64,000 nt of DNA from Xylaria sp. FL1777. Taxonomy: Eukaryota; Ascomycota; Sordariomycetes; Xylariales; Xylariaceae. Under the pieces are notes generated by a model, which searched no databases, was not told the origin of the DNA, and saw only the letters and a list, made by a program, of their open reading frames with translations. Numbering within the stretch: position 1 is the stretch's first letter; every line of letters begins with the position of its first letter. The stretch covers positions 310,001 to 374,000 of the forward strand of contig MU400512.1 in NCBI GenBank assembly GCA_022578965.1, in the 5' to 3' direction. Positions 23,917-34,064 of this stretch are shown here, piece after piece. The position numbers were made by a program, and so were the translations under genes.

Positions 23917-26090
23917 ATGTTGTTACCGATTGTTCTGGGCGGCATTGTGCTGCTCACTTTGCACTTCTATGCCAAACTTCGCCACAAGAGGTTCAACCAA
24001 TATGCCAACCTCCCTCAGTTGCCAACGACTCTTCTCCTGGGTCATCTCAACGTGATGGGCCGCTTCATCAGTATGGGAAAGCCCAATGGCCATCCGGGTA
24101 AATCTCAATTCTTCTTCCCTTCGTCGACGCCTACCCCTCACGCACCAACAGTTAACCTGTAGGGGTGGTCATGGTCAACAATTTCTAACCATATGATGGA
24201 GTAGATAATGCATTCCAAGCAGCTAGTGAGGCTCTTGGGCAGCCACCTCTCATGCTTATGGACCTTCGGCCATTCGGCCCTGCTAGTATGTACACACTGG
24301 AGTCAATTTTTTCCTTTCCAGTAACTTGAGGACTTCCAACATGTTTCGGGAGCACGCAACAGGGGCATAGTATTCACACAAAGGAGTAATTACTGATTCC
24401 AGCGAGCATAGTGGTCATCGTAAGAAGCCATGAAATAGCCGAGCAGATTTCTAAAGCAAGCAAGCCATTCCCGTATAGTCTCCCTAAAGTGCCACAAGTC
24501 CGCGGTCACCTGGTACACCTGGCTGGTGAAACTTCTATTCTAGGTGTAGATGTACGTTAACGAGGCACCCTTCATTCTCCTTTGGTCGATTTCGCAATGC
24601 TGATTTCAGGTCAAACATCGTATTAGGGGGAAGAATGGAAACAACTACGTAAACGTTTCAACCCGGGTTTCGCACCCCAACATTTGGCTACACTCCTTCC
24701 TCAGATCCTTGAGAAATCGTCAATTTTTATCGACAACTTAGACCGCCTTGCAACAACTGGGGGTTCCTTTTCACTTGTTAGGCTTACCGCAAATCTAACC
24801 TTCGATATAATTACTAGTGTTACTATGGATGTTGATTTTGGTGCTCAAGATGAGAAGAAGGCTGAAGAGAGCGATTTTCTCAAGGCCTACAATCAGCTTT
24901 TTGAAACCTACGCAAGCGAGCAAATGGACCTCCCTTGGTTTTTCACCCCTTTTACAGAGTGGGAGCGCCAACGGCTTTCCAAGCGTGTGAGAAAAACACT
25001 CTCATCTATCGTTCGGGACGCATACACCAAGAGAGATCAAAGAACCAAGTCTCGCAGTATCCTTTCCTTGAGTCTCGATGACAGTGTTACTACTGTAACA
25101 ACCCGCGCTATTGATGAAGCATGTGACCAACTAAGCACATTCTTATTTGCTGGCCATGATACCACTAGTGTCCTAATTTCGTGGATGTTCTATGAACTAT
25201 CACGTACGCCACACGCCCTGCAAGCGCTACGCGATGAATTAGACAACCTCTTCGGGCCAGGTCAGTAAAATTTTCTCTATTTGTATATCCTAATATTTCG
25301 GACTTCCCTCCTGTGTTTCATGCCCCAAGGCCGAAAACTGATGCAGAACTAATGACTTACCGGAGTCTAGACAATAACCCTTCAACTGTACGTGATAAAC
25401 TGCTTTCGGACGGTGGCTCAGACCTTCTAAATCGGATGCCGTATGCATCAGCCGTAATCAAAGAGACTCTTCGTCTCTGGCCACCTGCGGGCACCATGCG
25501 GTTAACGGAGCCGGGAGCTGGAATCAAGGTTCAGACTTCAGCCGGTGAAGAATATAATCTGGAAGGCGTCAGCATCTATAGTTGCGCTCCCATGATCCAC
25601 CGCGACACAAGTGTATACGGAGACAACGCGAATGACTTCGTTCCCGAACGCTGGTTACAGAATCAAAATAACATCCCGCCCTCGGCCTGGCGTGCCTTCG
25701 AAAGGGGCCCGCGTAACTGCATCGGCCAGGAGCTCGCTAATATTGAAGCCCGAGTTGTGGTAGCGCTTATTGCCCGTCGTTATGACTTTGTCAAGGTAAG
25801 TGCCATGGGCGTTGCACAATACAGAAGAATTGGTTGCTGACGTCTCTCTTTTTCTGATAGGTCGGTCTCGGCGCACTGGAAGTTGACGAGCTTGGAAAGC
25901 CAATTTTGGATACGAACGGCCAATACAAGGTGACTTCAGAGATGTACCCGGTAAGTTCACTAGACTGTCTTAGGCTGTCATTCTCTTGGAATTTCTAGCT
26001 AACGGACAGTTACAGACACGAAAAGTGACCCCTAAACCTGTTGATGATATGATGATGCGGGTGACTCTGTCTCACGAAAAGACTAACTAA
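23917..26090 (+). CDS. Microsomal cytochrome P450 monooxygenase
   Basis: The model is join(23917..24097, 24205..24285, 24403..24551, 24627..25260, 25371..25795, 25861..25950, 26016..26090), 544 aa, all phases consistent. An N-terminal membrane anchor (MLLPIVLGGIVLLTLHFYA) and a proline hinge precede the catalytic domain. It has a C-helix motif (EEWKQLRKRFNPGF), the I-helix oxygen-activation motif AGHDTTS (about residue 311), the ExxR motif KETLR (about 378) and the heme-ligand loop FERGPRNCIGQ (Cys about 463). The enzyme should sit in the ER and work with NADPH-P450 reductase. It is the nearest gene to the repetitive precursor, transcribed convergently with it, so a tailoring role is plausible (ustiloxin clusters also carry a P450). 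Substrate and CYP family are not assignable here. Confidence 0.92.
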
Positions 26091-26737
26091 GACTCGTCGA
26101 TGAATTCTCAACTCAAGGAGTAAACGTCACGGAACACCCCTTAGGCTACCTGTCTTTGCTGAAAACGTGTTACGTCGCATTGATAGTCAACCTGTACATT
26201 TCGGAGTTAAGTCTAACTGGACGCTTACCTTACTTGTATTATACGCTGCACGGTGATAGTGAACTTATGGAGTAAAGACTACAAGTCGATTATAATATTT
26301 TGCCTTAATATATCTTATCTAGACATAACTAGAAATACATCTCAACCTATTTAATCTTTCTTTATAAATGGTAATTTTTCTAAATTTTATATTATATGCA
26401 AAGAGTCATGTATGCGGGATTTAAAAGAGTGTATTCACTATTGTGCGTGCAGGATAAGCTATGTTAGTTAGGACACAACTACAAGGCTAGATGAATAAAG
26501 TAAACACTAGTCATGACACGCAACACTTTATAGTACTGCTAATAATTTCTGAAGCAAAATTCCTTGAGACCTTATGTATCCTCGGGACATTACTTGTCGA
26601 AGGGAACCTTCTCAACTGAGACTCAAGCGTCGGGTTAGAAGCGGCTACGCCCCTAAGCTAAGTCAGGAAGAACGTTCTGGTAAAGGACAGAATCAGCAGA
26701 TGATTTATAACTTCAATATTCAAAGGACGGATTCAAA
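26091..26737. other. Intergenic between convergent P450 and precursor genes
   Basis: A strongly A+T-rich stretch at about 26285-26410 lies between the two 3' ends. No gene is seen. Confidence 0.55.
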
Positions 26738-27597
26738 TTACCATTGTTTCTTGCCTGGGAGCTCATATTCTGTAGCAATAAGGGTCTCGATAGAGTCAGC
26801 CAGCTCAGGGTTGGCAGCGGCCACACTCTTGAGCTTGTTAATGACAATATCGTCTAACTCAGAAAAAGAGTCAACAAATTATTTATCAAGTTTCTACAGC
26901 TTCAAGGCAAGGGGTTAGACTCACCCTCCGTGGTGGATCGCTTGCCCGGAAGTTCATACTCGGTGGCAATAAGGATCTCAATAGAGCTGGCTAGATCAGG
27001 ATTGGCAGCAGCAACGCTCTTTAGCTTATTAATGACAATGTCATCTAGTAAAAGTTAATAAAGAGGTCTTCATAGTTGTTTAACCTTGGGATTCAGGGGT
27101 AAAATTTACCCTCTGTGGTGGATCTCTTGCCCGGAAGCTCATACTCTGTAGCAATCACGACCTCGATGGAGTCAGCCAAGTCGGGATTGGCAGCGGCCAC
27201 GCTCTTGAGTTTATTAATGACAATATCATCTAGTAAAAGTCAGTGAAGAGATCTCCACAGTTGTTTGACTCTGGGGTCCAGGATTAGATTTACCGTCAGT
27301 GGTGGATCTCTTGCCCGGAAGTTCGTACTCTGTGGCAATCAAGACTTCGATAGAGTCGGCTAGGTCAGGGTTGGCAGCAGCGACGCTCTTAAGCTTGTTG
27401 ATGACAATATCACCTGGTAAAGGTCAATAAAGAGCTTTTTACAGTTGTTTGACTTTAGGGTTCGGGATTGGGTGTACCCTCAGTGGTAGACCTCTTGCCT
27501 GGAAGTTCATACTCCGTCGCAATAATCGTCTCGATGGAATCAGCCAGCTCGGGATTAGCTGCTGCAACTGACTTCAGCTTCGCTTGAATGATTGAGT
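26738..27597 (-). repeat. Tandem exon-plus-intron repeat inside the precursor gene
   Basis: Five repeat exons (120, 120, 120, 120, 116 nt) alternate with introns of 64, 64, 65 and 71 nt, giving a period of about 184-191 bp. Introns at 27414-27477, 27230-27293 and 27045-27109 are visibly homologous (shared GTYAAACAACT core and CTTTTACTAG-like 3' end). The duplicated unit was therefore the exon together with its intron. The intron at 26854-26924 has diverged. Confidence 0.85.
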
Positions 27598-27736
27598 CTA
27601 TAGAAAAAAGTCTCAGTGAGAAATTTACAGGGACAAGGTATTAATGGTGACAATCTCCTATACCTTCCGTGATGGGTGCGGCAAGCACAGCAGTGCAAAG
27701 AGCCAAGAGGATGGTGAAGATGGCAGAAGAGTACAT
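26738..27736 (-). CDS. Repetitive secreted precursor peptide, probable dikaritin-type RiPP precursor
   Basis: The model is complement(join(26738..26853, 26925..27044, 27110..27229, 27294..27413, 27478..27597, 27664..27736)), 222 aa. Exon 1 encodes a signal peptide (MYSSAIFTILLALCTAVLAA, then PITE). Each later exon encodes one repeat of 40 residues (38 in the last), all with phase-1 introns. Every repeat has the core KLKSVAAANP..LA.SIE..IATEYELPGK; repeats 1-4 continue R-STT(E/D), the last ends GKKQW. Tyr-Glu-Leu-Pro-Gly lies at residues 54-58, 94-98, 134-138, 174-178 and 214-218, each followed by KR (KK in the last), a Kex2-type cleavage site. This matches fungal UstA/PhomA-like precursors, cut into copies of a short Tyr-containing core that UstYa oxidases cyclise. 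A UstYa gene is divergently adjacent. The product itself is inferred. Confidence 0.88.
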
Positions 27737-28333
27737 CTTTATAGTTGATAGTTGCGGATTTTGTTAGATTTTTCGAGAGGTGCTATTGCTTTGTAGGATG
27801 TGATGAAACAAAGTTGGAATTGAGTTGAGATGAGCTGGCGACATCCCATCTATTTATGCATTTCTGCTCCTCGTGATATATGCCTCATTCGTCCCAACGC
27901 AGTATTCCCCATGTTACTTGAAAGCACATCCCACAGCAGCTCATTGGTGATCCTGAAGCACCGTCTGCTTCGTATAATTCCCTGCATGTCTTATCGGACC
28001 TTTCAGCCCGCGCAGGATTACTTTCCAGCCTTGACGAAAACGTCTAGGGTGTAGAAGATCACCACCGACATGAAGAAAGCCGCTGATCTTGTCTAGAACT
28101 CCACCGTGCCGCTGGAGTGCAGAAAGAATGCTTATTGCCATGCCATGGCCATGCCACTCCAGGTCCTGGACAATGGAGATTAGGCCTGACCAGAGACTTG
28201 GAGTTCTCGACCCCCTTCTACTCTTTTTTTCGCCGTTCTCCCCTTCTCTCTCCTTATTCTTCCGTCGTTTTTTGTCGCTTATCTATCCAAAACAATCTAC
28301 TTGTTAGATCCATCGAACACAACGAAATCAACT
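27737..28333. promoter_or_regulatory. Shared divergent promoter of precursor and UstYa genes
   Basis: The 597 bp between the two start codons is the only upstream sequence available to both genes, so co-regulation is likely (inference). A long pyrimidine tract at about 28205-28270 precedes the UstYa start. No transcription-factor site could be assigned. Confidence 0.5.
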
Positions 28334-29351
28334 ATGGAGCGTCACAACGACAAGATATATCTCGAGTATACACCTTCCCCCCAGGAAGAAGATGACTTGA
28401 CCACTGGGCTATTACTTGATAGCTCTAAGCCTTTCTTTCAGAAAGCAAAAACATCTCAGCGACGGCAGTTGGCACTATATATGATAGTAGTGCTCGAGTC
28501 AGTCGCACTTTTGGCGATTGGTATTTATAGATGGGACAGAATATTTGCACAGAGACCAGCTGTCTGGTGTAAGTATTGCCCTCATATAACCTATATTAAT
28601 TATGAACTAATTTGTTTTGTCAGCTCCTGTCCAACACTTGGTATCTCATCATATGTTGACTAGCACCCCATACTTCTTCAACAGAAGTCCATATCTAGGA
28701 AATGACACAGAGAGAGTGGACAAGCTCTGGTATGACATATACGATGGTAAGTGTGTTGCTCAAATCGCCTAAGCGTTGTATACATTTTCTAACGACGGAG
28801 CCTAGCTGGCATGATCAGCGTCCTCTCGGCAAACGAAGCATCGCATTTACTCAACGCTACACGAGCCGCGCCCAAGGCCCAAGATATGTACCTGGTCCAG
28901 CTACAAGTCTTCCACGACCTTCACTGTCTCAATCTCATCCGAAAATGGGTGTACATGGATGTATATCCCGATCAGGCCGAGTGGATTGATGGAAGGATCA
29001 ATCACGATCATATGAATGCTATACACGTGGGTAGGTTTTGATTTCTTTGTTGCTGTGAATTGGATTCCTAGTAGAGCCTCACAGACCCAGATAACTAACT
29101 TCATAGATCACTGCATCGATGCGCTGCGCCAATCTATTATGTGCACCAGCGATACCACCCCCAGGAAGTTCTCCCCCCATGACTACGAGAGGCAGTATTA
29201 TGTGTATCCGGACATCCAGGTGACGCAGACATGTGGGAACTTCGAAGCTATCAACGAGTGGGCGAATCAACGGCGGGTCGTCGAGTGGATGATGAGCTAC
29301 GACGATGAGTGGCAACGCACTAGATTCAACGTCTCCATGCCTGATCCCTAA
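28334..29351 (+). CDS. UstYa-family (DUF3328) oxidase
   Basis: The model is join(28334..28568, 28624..28746, 28806..29030, 29107..29351), 275 aa. A cytosolic N-terminus is followed by one transmembrane helix at about residues 46-65 (LALYMIVVLESVALLAIGIY), then the lumenal domain. Both diagnostic HxxHC motifs are present: HDLHC at 156-160, followed by LNLIR, and HVDHC at 193-197, followed by IDALRQ. The second motif is assembled across the last intron. An SPxQ..SPYLG segment precedes, as usual in the family. In ustiloxin, phomopsin and asperipin pathways UstYa proteins catalyse oxidative macrocyclisation of the precursor's core. Its neighbour is the repetitive precursor, divergent by 597 bp. 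Length and topology are normal. Confidence 0.93.
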
Positions 29352-32300
29352 TGATCAGATCATGGATCTTGAATCTTAGAGCGCCTAAGTTTCATTTGTT
29401 GATAGGTGTGAGGAGAAGATGACTGGATAGTGCAGCCTTTAGGGTATTTGCTTTGCGGAGAAGCCCTAAGCTATGTAGTTGTTTTCTGACTAAGCAGATC
29501 GAGTTTCGTTTGGATCTTAGATAGATAGCTCAATATACACAATGTGCTATCTATTGTATTCGGATGACACCTGAATGCGAAATCGCGGCACGGATGTCTA
29601 GGACTCTAGGTTTGCAACGTATTACAGGCCGGTTGTTGATGGTCTTAAACGATGCGCGAAGGAGCGCACTACCGTTGACCCAATCCCTGGCCATGGACGG
29701 AGAATACATATATGGCTTTACGTGCACGGACACACTAGTGTAGACGCGTGGCATTCCAATACCGGTATGCTACCTATCCCTCGCTTCCGGAGAATCCTTG
29801 TATTCGCTATTTGTTTGGTTATGCACCATACAGAATGTCTCTCTCCGCAAGTGTGGCGTATTAAATCTCTCAAAAGTAAGCATAAACGCTGTCTTACATG
29901 TAGGTACTTATTTGTAAGTGGCGTCTAACTGAAGTATCAAATTTGATTATACGCAATACGCATACCTGCTGGTTACTTTTCAACGCGTGACTCTGTTTGG
30001 GCGCTCTGGAACAATTCTCGGTACTTAAGTAGCAAGGCCATTTTCTTCGTTCCGTGACATTGGGGGGAAAATCGAAGTCATCATGTAAAGTTCAAAATCG
30101 ATGAACCAGAGGGAACGAATCAAAATCGTTACCATAGATGTCATGCGGAGAATGATCTCGATGGTAGTCTTTCGGCCCTATGGCCGCTAGTGCTTATGAG
30201 CTGTCACAAGCATCCGAGCACTGCGATAAGAGCCTGGCTATCAGAATATTCATTGATTTTCTAGCCCTTCGTATATGCATGAAAGGGAAGCCTTAGGGGG
30301 CTTTCGTAGGCAGGTTCTTTAATGACAGATATTTGTGTGTGGCTATAACAGACTGCCATGCTTTCATTACACTAGGACTATAGCTAATACTAGGGTATTT
30401 AATACGGCGTAACCACCTGCATGAGACTATAATACTTCTAATGCAGTGAGAATTCAGATAAGCTTTGTCGGATCTGGGGTACGCTGTAGGGTGAGTGAGT
30501 AGTCTTCTTACTGCAGAAAAAGATCCCTACCATCCATTACTAGTGTGTGTCAGGGCCAATGAACGGTGAAGAACACCCATGAGGCGTACCGGTAGTGAAG
30601 GGTTGGAAGCCGAACTCTTCGCTATGATAAGCAATGCATGTCGTGGTATTCGATGAGCCTCTGTTGAGGAGGATAAGCAGAATTTTGACGGCGTCTCATC
30701 CGGCCCCTCATCCGGCGTATCACGTGCCCAGAAGACGTATCGTGAGGTTTTGACCTCAGTATAGTAATTGCAAGCGAGTGAGATCTTGTGTGTAGTTGGT
30801 TTAGTTGATCTAAAGATCTTTGGTGATCTCCTGTTGCTGGGGATTTCGATAGTTCAGCTATCCACAAATTTAACCGGACAGTTAGGCAGCGGGTGACGCG
30901 GACCCGGTAATGTACTTTCTTCCTAGGTGTAAAATTTACAATTTCATTCTCATTCAGTGTAAGTTCAATATTTTTTGTGCCAAGAAATTATTTGTGATTA
31001 TATTTTAGCTCTATGACGGAGCGTAGTTCTACCCCTAAATCGGATTTCTTAAAATGTTTTCCTTGTTTAGAATGACGTGTGCCCAGTCGACGAACATGCC
31101 GAAAACCAGTGCGAACATCCCTTGGTATGCTGCGAAAACTACTTTGCGAGAGCATGGGATTGTACTAAGAAGTAGGGAAGACTACCAACCTAGTCGGTCC
31201 TCTCAAATTCTCTCAGCGTTATGTGCTAGGATAAACCTTAATATCGGGAAGAAATGGTTTTCTGTGAACCATGCCGTAGGGACTTCAACTCCCTAGGTCT
31301 AGTATCTGCTTCGATATCTGACCACGTCTGATCTGAATTCCTTGCCGCCGGGGAATCTCCTCTGAGGGCGACTAGACGAAAAAGAGTGCAAGAACTATTA
31401 TTTTCTCTTCAAATTATTAGCCTTCTGTCTTCTCATTCCAACCTACGTTGCACAACAGATACGACGTAAGTTTTCCAAGGTTGCTTTCTGTTTCTGGTTC
31501 CCTTGTTATATACTATGCAAGACAACCTGCTGAAAGTCCTAGGCAAGTCCTAGGGATATCCTCCCGTTATTTCTCCACATCGAACCTCAAAATGTAATAG
31601 TGCGGAAGCCCTCGGGATTCACATAACATCAAGGATTCACGTGCTCTGTTTCCCGAGCCTCTCACCGGCCGGCACGATGCCGCGCCTTGAAGCTGCTTGA
31701 AGCTATGATTTGTGTTCGAAAAGTGTCGATCACTAGATAACCAGCCTGATGCATGAGCTGACCACCCCCCATGTCAGCCTATCCCATGTAGACTCGGGCC
31801 CATCACCCATGAAAAACAACAAGCTAATTCTTCTAAACCCAGTTGTTTGAGTGGTATACTGGCTGAGCTACATAATAGTGACTCTATTATCCCCTGTGGC
31901 ATCGTTAATATATTATAGTATTACCTACGTACCTATCTCATTTAGCAAGCTTTAAGAACAGAAAAATGTGTCTATATATTTTCGCCAAATCATAGCAACA
32001 TAATGGGTACCCATAATGTTAAGGCTTTTAGCATAAGCATTCTTATAAAAAATAGCTAAGCTATTAATCTTGTTCTTGGAATCCTCAGAGAACTTAAATT
32101 TAATAATAAGATTAAGTTTTTCCTTACTAGTACGCTTTATTAATTTGCCTAATAACTCCTTGTTATTGCTATACACACTTTAAAGAGAAATTCTTTAATA
32201 AAATTTAATAAGCAGTTAAATTAAAAATATTATATAAAACTTTAGGGGTATCCTAGAACAAGACTTACTTGGAGTTATCCCAGAAAGCAGCGCCAATCTT

Positions 32301-32518
32301 AGCGGTACGGTCAAGGACCTTCAGCCGCTCTTCGTCGTAGGCGTTCAACAAAGAATACCTATAGCCTACCAAACGTACATTCCGTATGCATAATACTTTG
32401 GGCTAACTTAGATGGCTTCCTATCCTACCTCCGTTAGGTATTCTGACGCCGCGCTGTGTCTTCACATCCTTTTTATGCTTCCAAGATTCCAACTTAAAGG
32501 TCTATCATAAACACGAAA
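29352..32518. other. Intergenic, 3.2 kb, mostly featureless
   Basis: No intact gene is seen between the convergent UstYa and MpaB-like genes. Scattered frames of 60-80 codons lack recognisable content. The right part holds an A+T-rich block and a coding-like fragment, described separately. Confidence 0.55.
31850..32375 (-). pseudogene. A+T-rich block with a coding-like relic
   Basis: About 31900-32265 is far more A+T-rich than its surroundings and has a Lys/Asn/Ile-rich 74-codon frame at 31952-32176 (-). Immediately upstream on the same strand, 32270-32360 is of normal composition and reads as a plausible exon (NAYDEERLKVLDRT, AKIGAAFWDN) ending at a perfect GTAAGT donor near 32271. No family is recognised. 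It may be a decayed transposon or gene partly altered by repeat-induced point mutation. Confidence 0.35.
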
Positions 32519-34064
32519 TCACCTCCATATACGCATACATCCCACTGCTAGATAAGGTGCTGTGGCCCGCAGGCTAAGTGTAGTGATGAAGCATGCTACA
32601 AATACTAGGACCAAGCCAAGCAGAAAAATACTCAGATAGAATATTTCGACTGGGCGCGAAAGGAGGCCGTACTTCACGCCTTCTCGGCCATTACCTTCCT
32701 TATGGACCCTGGTACCCTCTTGGGGTATATATTTGAAGTCAAATTTTGATGCCCCTTTGAGGCCGCTCTGAATAACAGCGGAGTGTAAGAGACGTTTCCA
32801 ATGCTTCTCGTTCATTAGTAAGTAACCTGCCGCCGGAGTTGTGTTGATGTCACCTTACCTTAATCATCCAACGATCAAGCGTAGGGCTAAGTCGCTGGAC
32901 CATTGCCAAACCACCAACTAACCAGCAGTGCCCCCTGAAGCACGCATACGATATCCATCCCGGCCGGCCCATCTCAAGTTGGTCGCAGAGTTCGTGTCCG
33001 TTCAAGACGCGGCTCCCAGCCTCGATAAATTCTTTCGAGACATTAAAGGGGGGAAGGTCTACAAGGCATTTGATGAAGTTGAAGCATACTATCCGACTTG
33101 TCTTGGTAACTGTCAGCTCATGCACCAGCATTGATTCCATCGTAGCCTTAGCCTGGTCGACGTTGACGAAATATTCGTCAGGTGTTGCGAGCAGATAGCC
33201 CAGGTAGCGGAAAAGTGCAATGTAATCTTCCTTCTCTTGCTCGGTAGGATAAACGCCCATCCGGGGAAGCTGGAGCCACATATGATTGCAACAAAACGTG
33301 GCTATTGAGTGTATACTGTCAAGGGTATTAACCGGGACACCATGAGTATGCACGTCAAAATACTCTGGCCGGGTTTGGACCATTTTCAAAATTCTCTGCC
33401 GCACAGAAGAGTGGAGAAGTCGTATTCGAATCGTCGAGGTGTGTCCAGCACCTCCAGGCTGAATTGCTTGGAGAGACTCGGTGACCTGTAGAAGCCACTG
33501 GAAGGTCTCGAGAAGGCGATGTAAGAGAACTCGCGTCGAGAAGCCGCCTGTGCGAACGAGAACTTCCACAACACCCGACTAGTAGATCATAATAAAGGAT
33601 CCTGTCAGCCTAGTAGGCTCAAGATAAATATAGGGTCTCCAAAGGACATCGACCCCTCTTGGGAATTAACTCACCGCGGCGCTGTTCTCTCCGACAAAAC
33701 CCTGGAGTGCAAAGCCCATCAAGTTCGCTGCTGCATAACGATAGAAAAAGCGCTGGCCGCGCTCCAGCTGGTCCCAATCCACCCAGTCTGGGACTGTGTG
33801 TAAGTATGTCCAAAACTCTCGAAGGTCATGGTCGCTTGCATGGTTATCCGCAAGTAACTGATGAAGATCAGGTCGCTTTCTAGGGTCGTCGGAGAATCCC
33901 TTCTGTTTGGCGATAGCTTGTAGTTTTTCAAGCGCCCTTTCCCCAATTGTATCATATTCATACCTCAGGGGGTCGGTCTTCCATCTGGGCAGATGTAGTT
34001 CTGTCCACTTGAAAACATACGAACCTGAGTGTTGTAACGACCCTACTTTTTCTTCTGCCCCCAT
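32519..34064 (-). CDS. MpaB/rubber-oxygenase-like (DUF2236) membrane oxygenase
   Basis: The model is complement(join(32519..32806, 32859..33578, 33675..34064)), 465 aa. The opening (KWTELHLPRWKTDPLRYEYD) and the block RFFYRYAAANLMGFALQG.VGENSAA are typical of fungal ER-bound oxygenases related to MpaB of mycophenolic acid biosynthesis. The family motif RIRLLHSSVRQRI and the VEVLVRTGGFST/LLHRLLET region follow. A C-terminal transmembrane helix (IFYLSIFLLGLVLVFVACFI) anchors the protein. The last intron uses a perfect TACTAAT branch followed after only a few bases by GAG, giving WMIK-KHWKRLL. These heme proteins cleave carbon-carbon double bonds of prenyl chains or oxidise related substrates. 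Lying beside a terpene synthase, it could act on a terpenoid, but a role in the peptide pathway is also possible. Confidence 0.87.

Noticed and set aside
26738..27597. Regularly spaced direct repeats resembling a CRISPR array or satellite
   Set aside because: The period is explained by repeated exons and introns of one eukaryotic gene; repeats are far longer than CRISPR repeats and are translated.
26738..27736. Alpha-pheromone-type precursor
   Set aside because: It shares a signal peptide and KR sites, but the repeated block is 40 residues, lacks a Trp/Cys-type pheromone decapeptide and sits beside a UstYa oxidase.
30622..30867. HDMHC motif in a minus frame (30631-30645), like a UstYa remnant
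   Set aside because: The motif is followed by a stop three codons later and no other UstYa segment is found nearby; probably coincidence.
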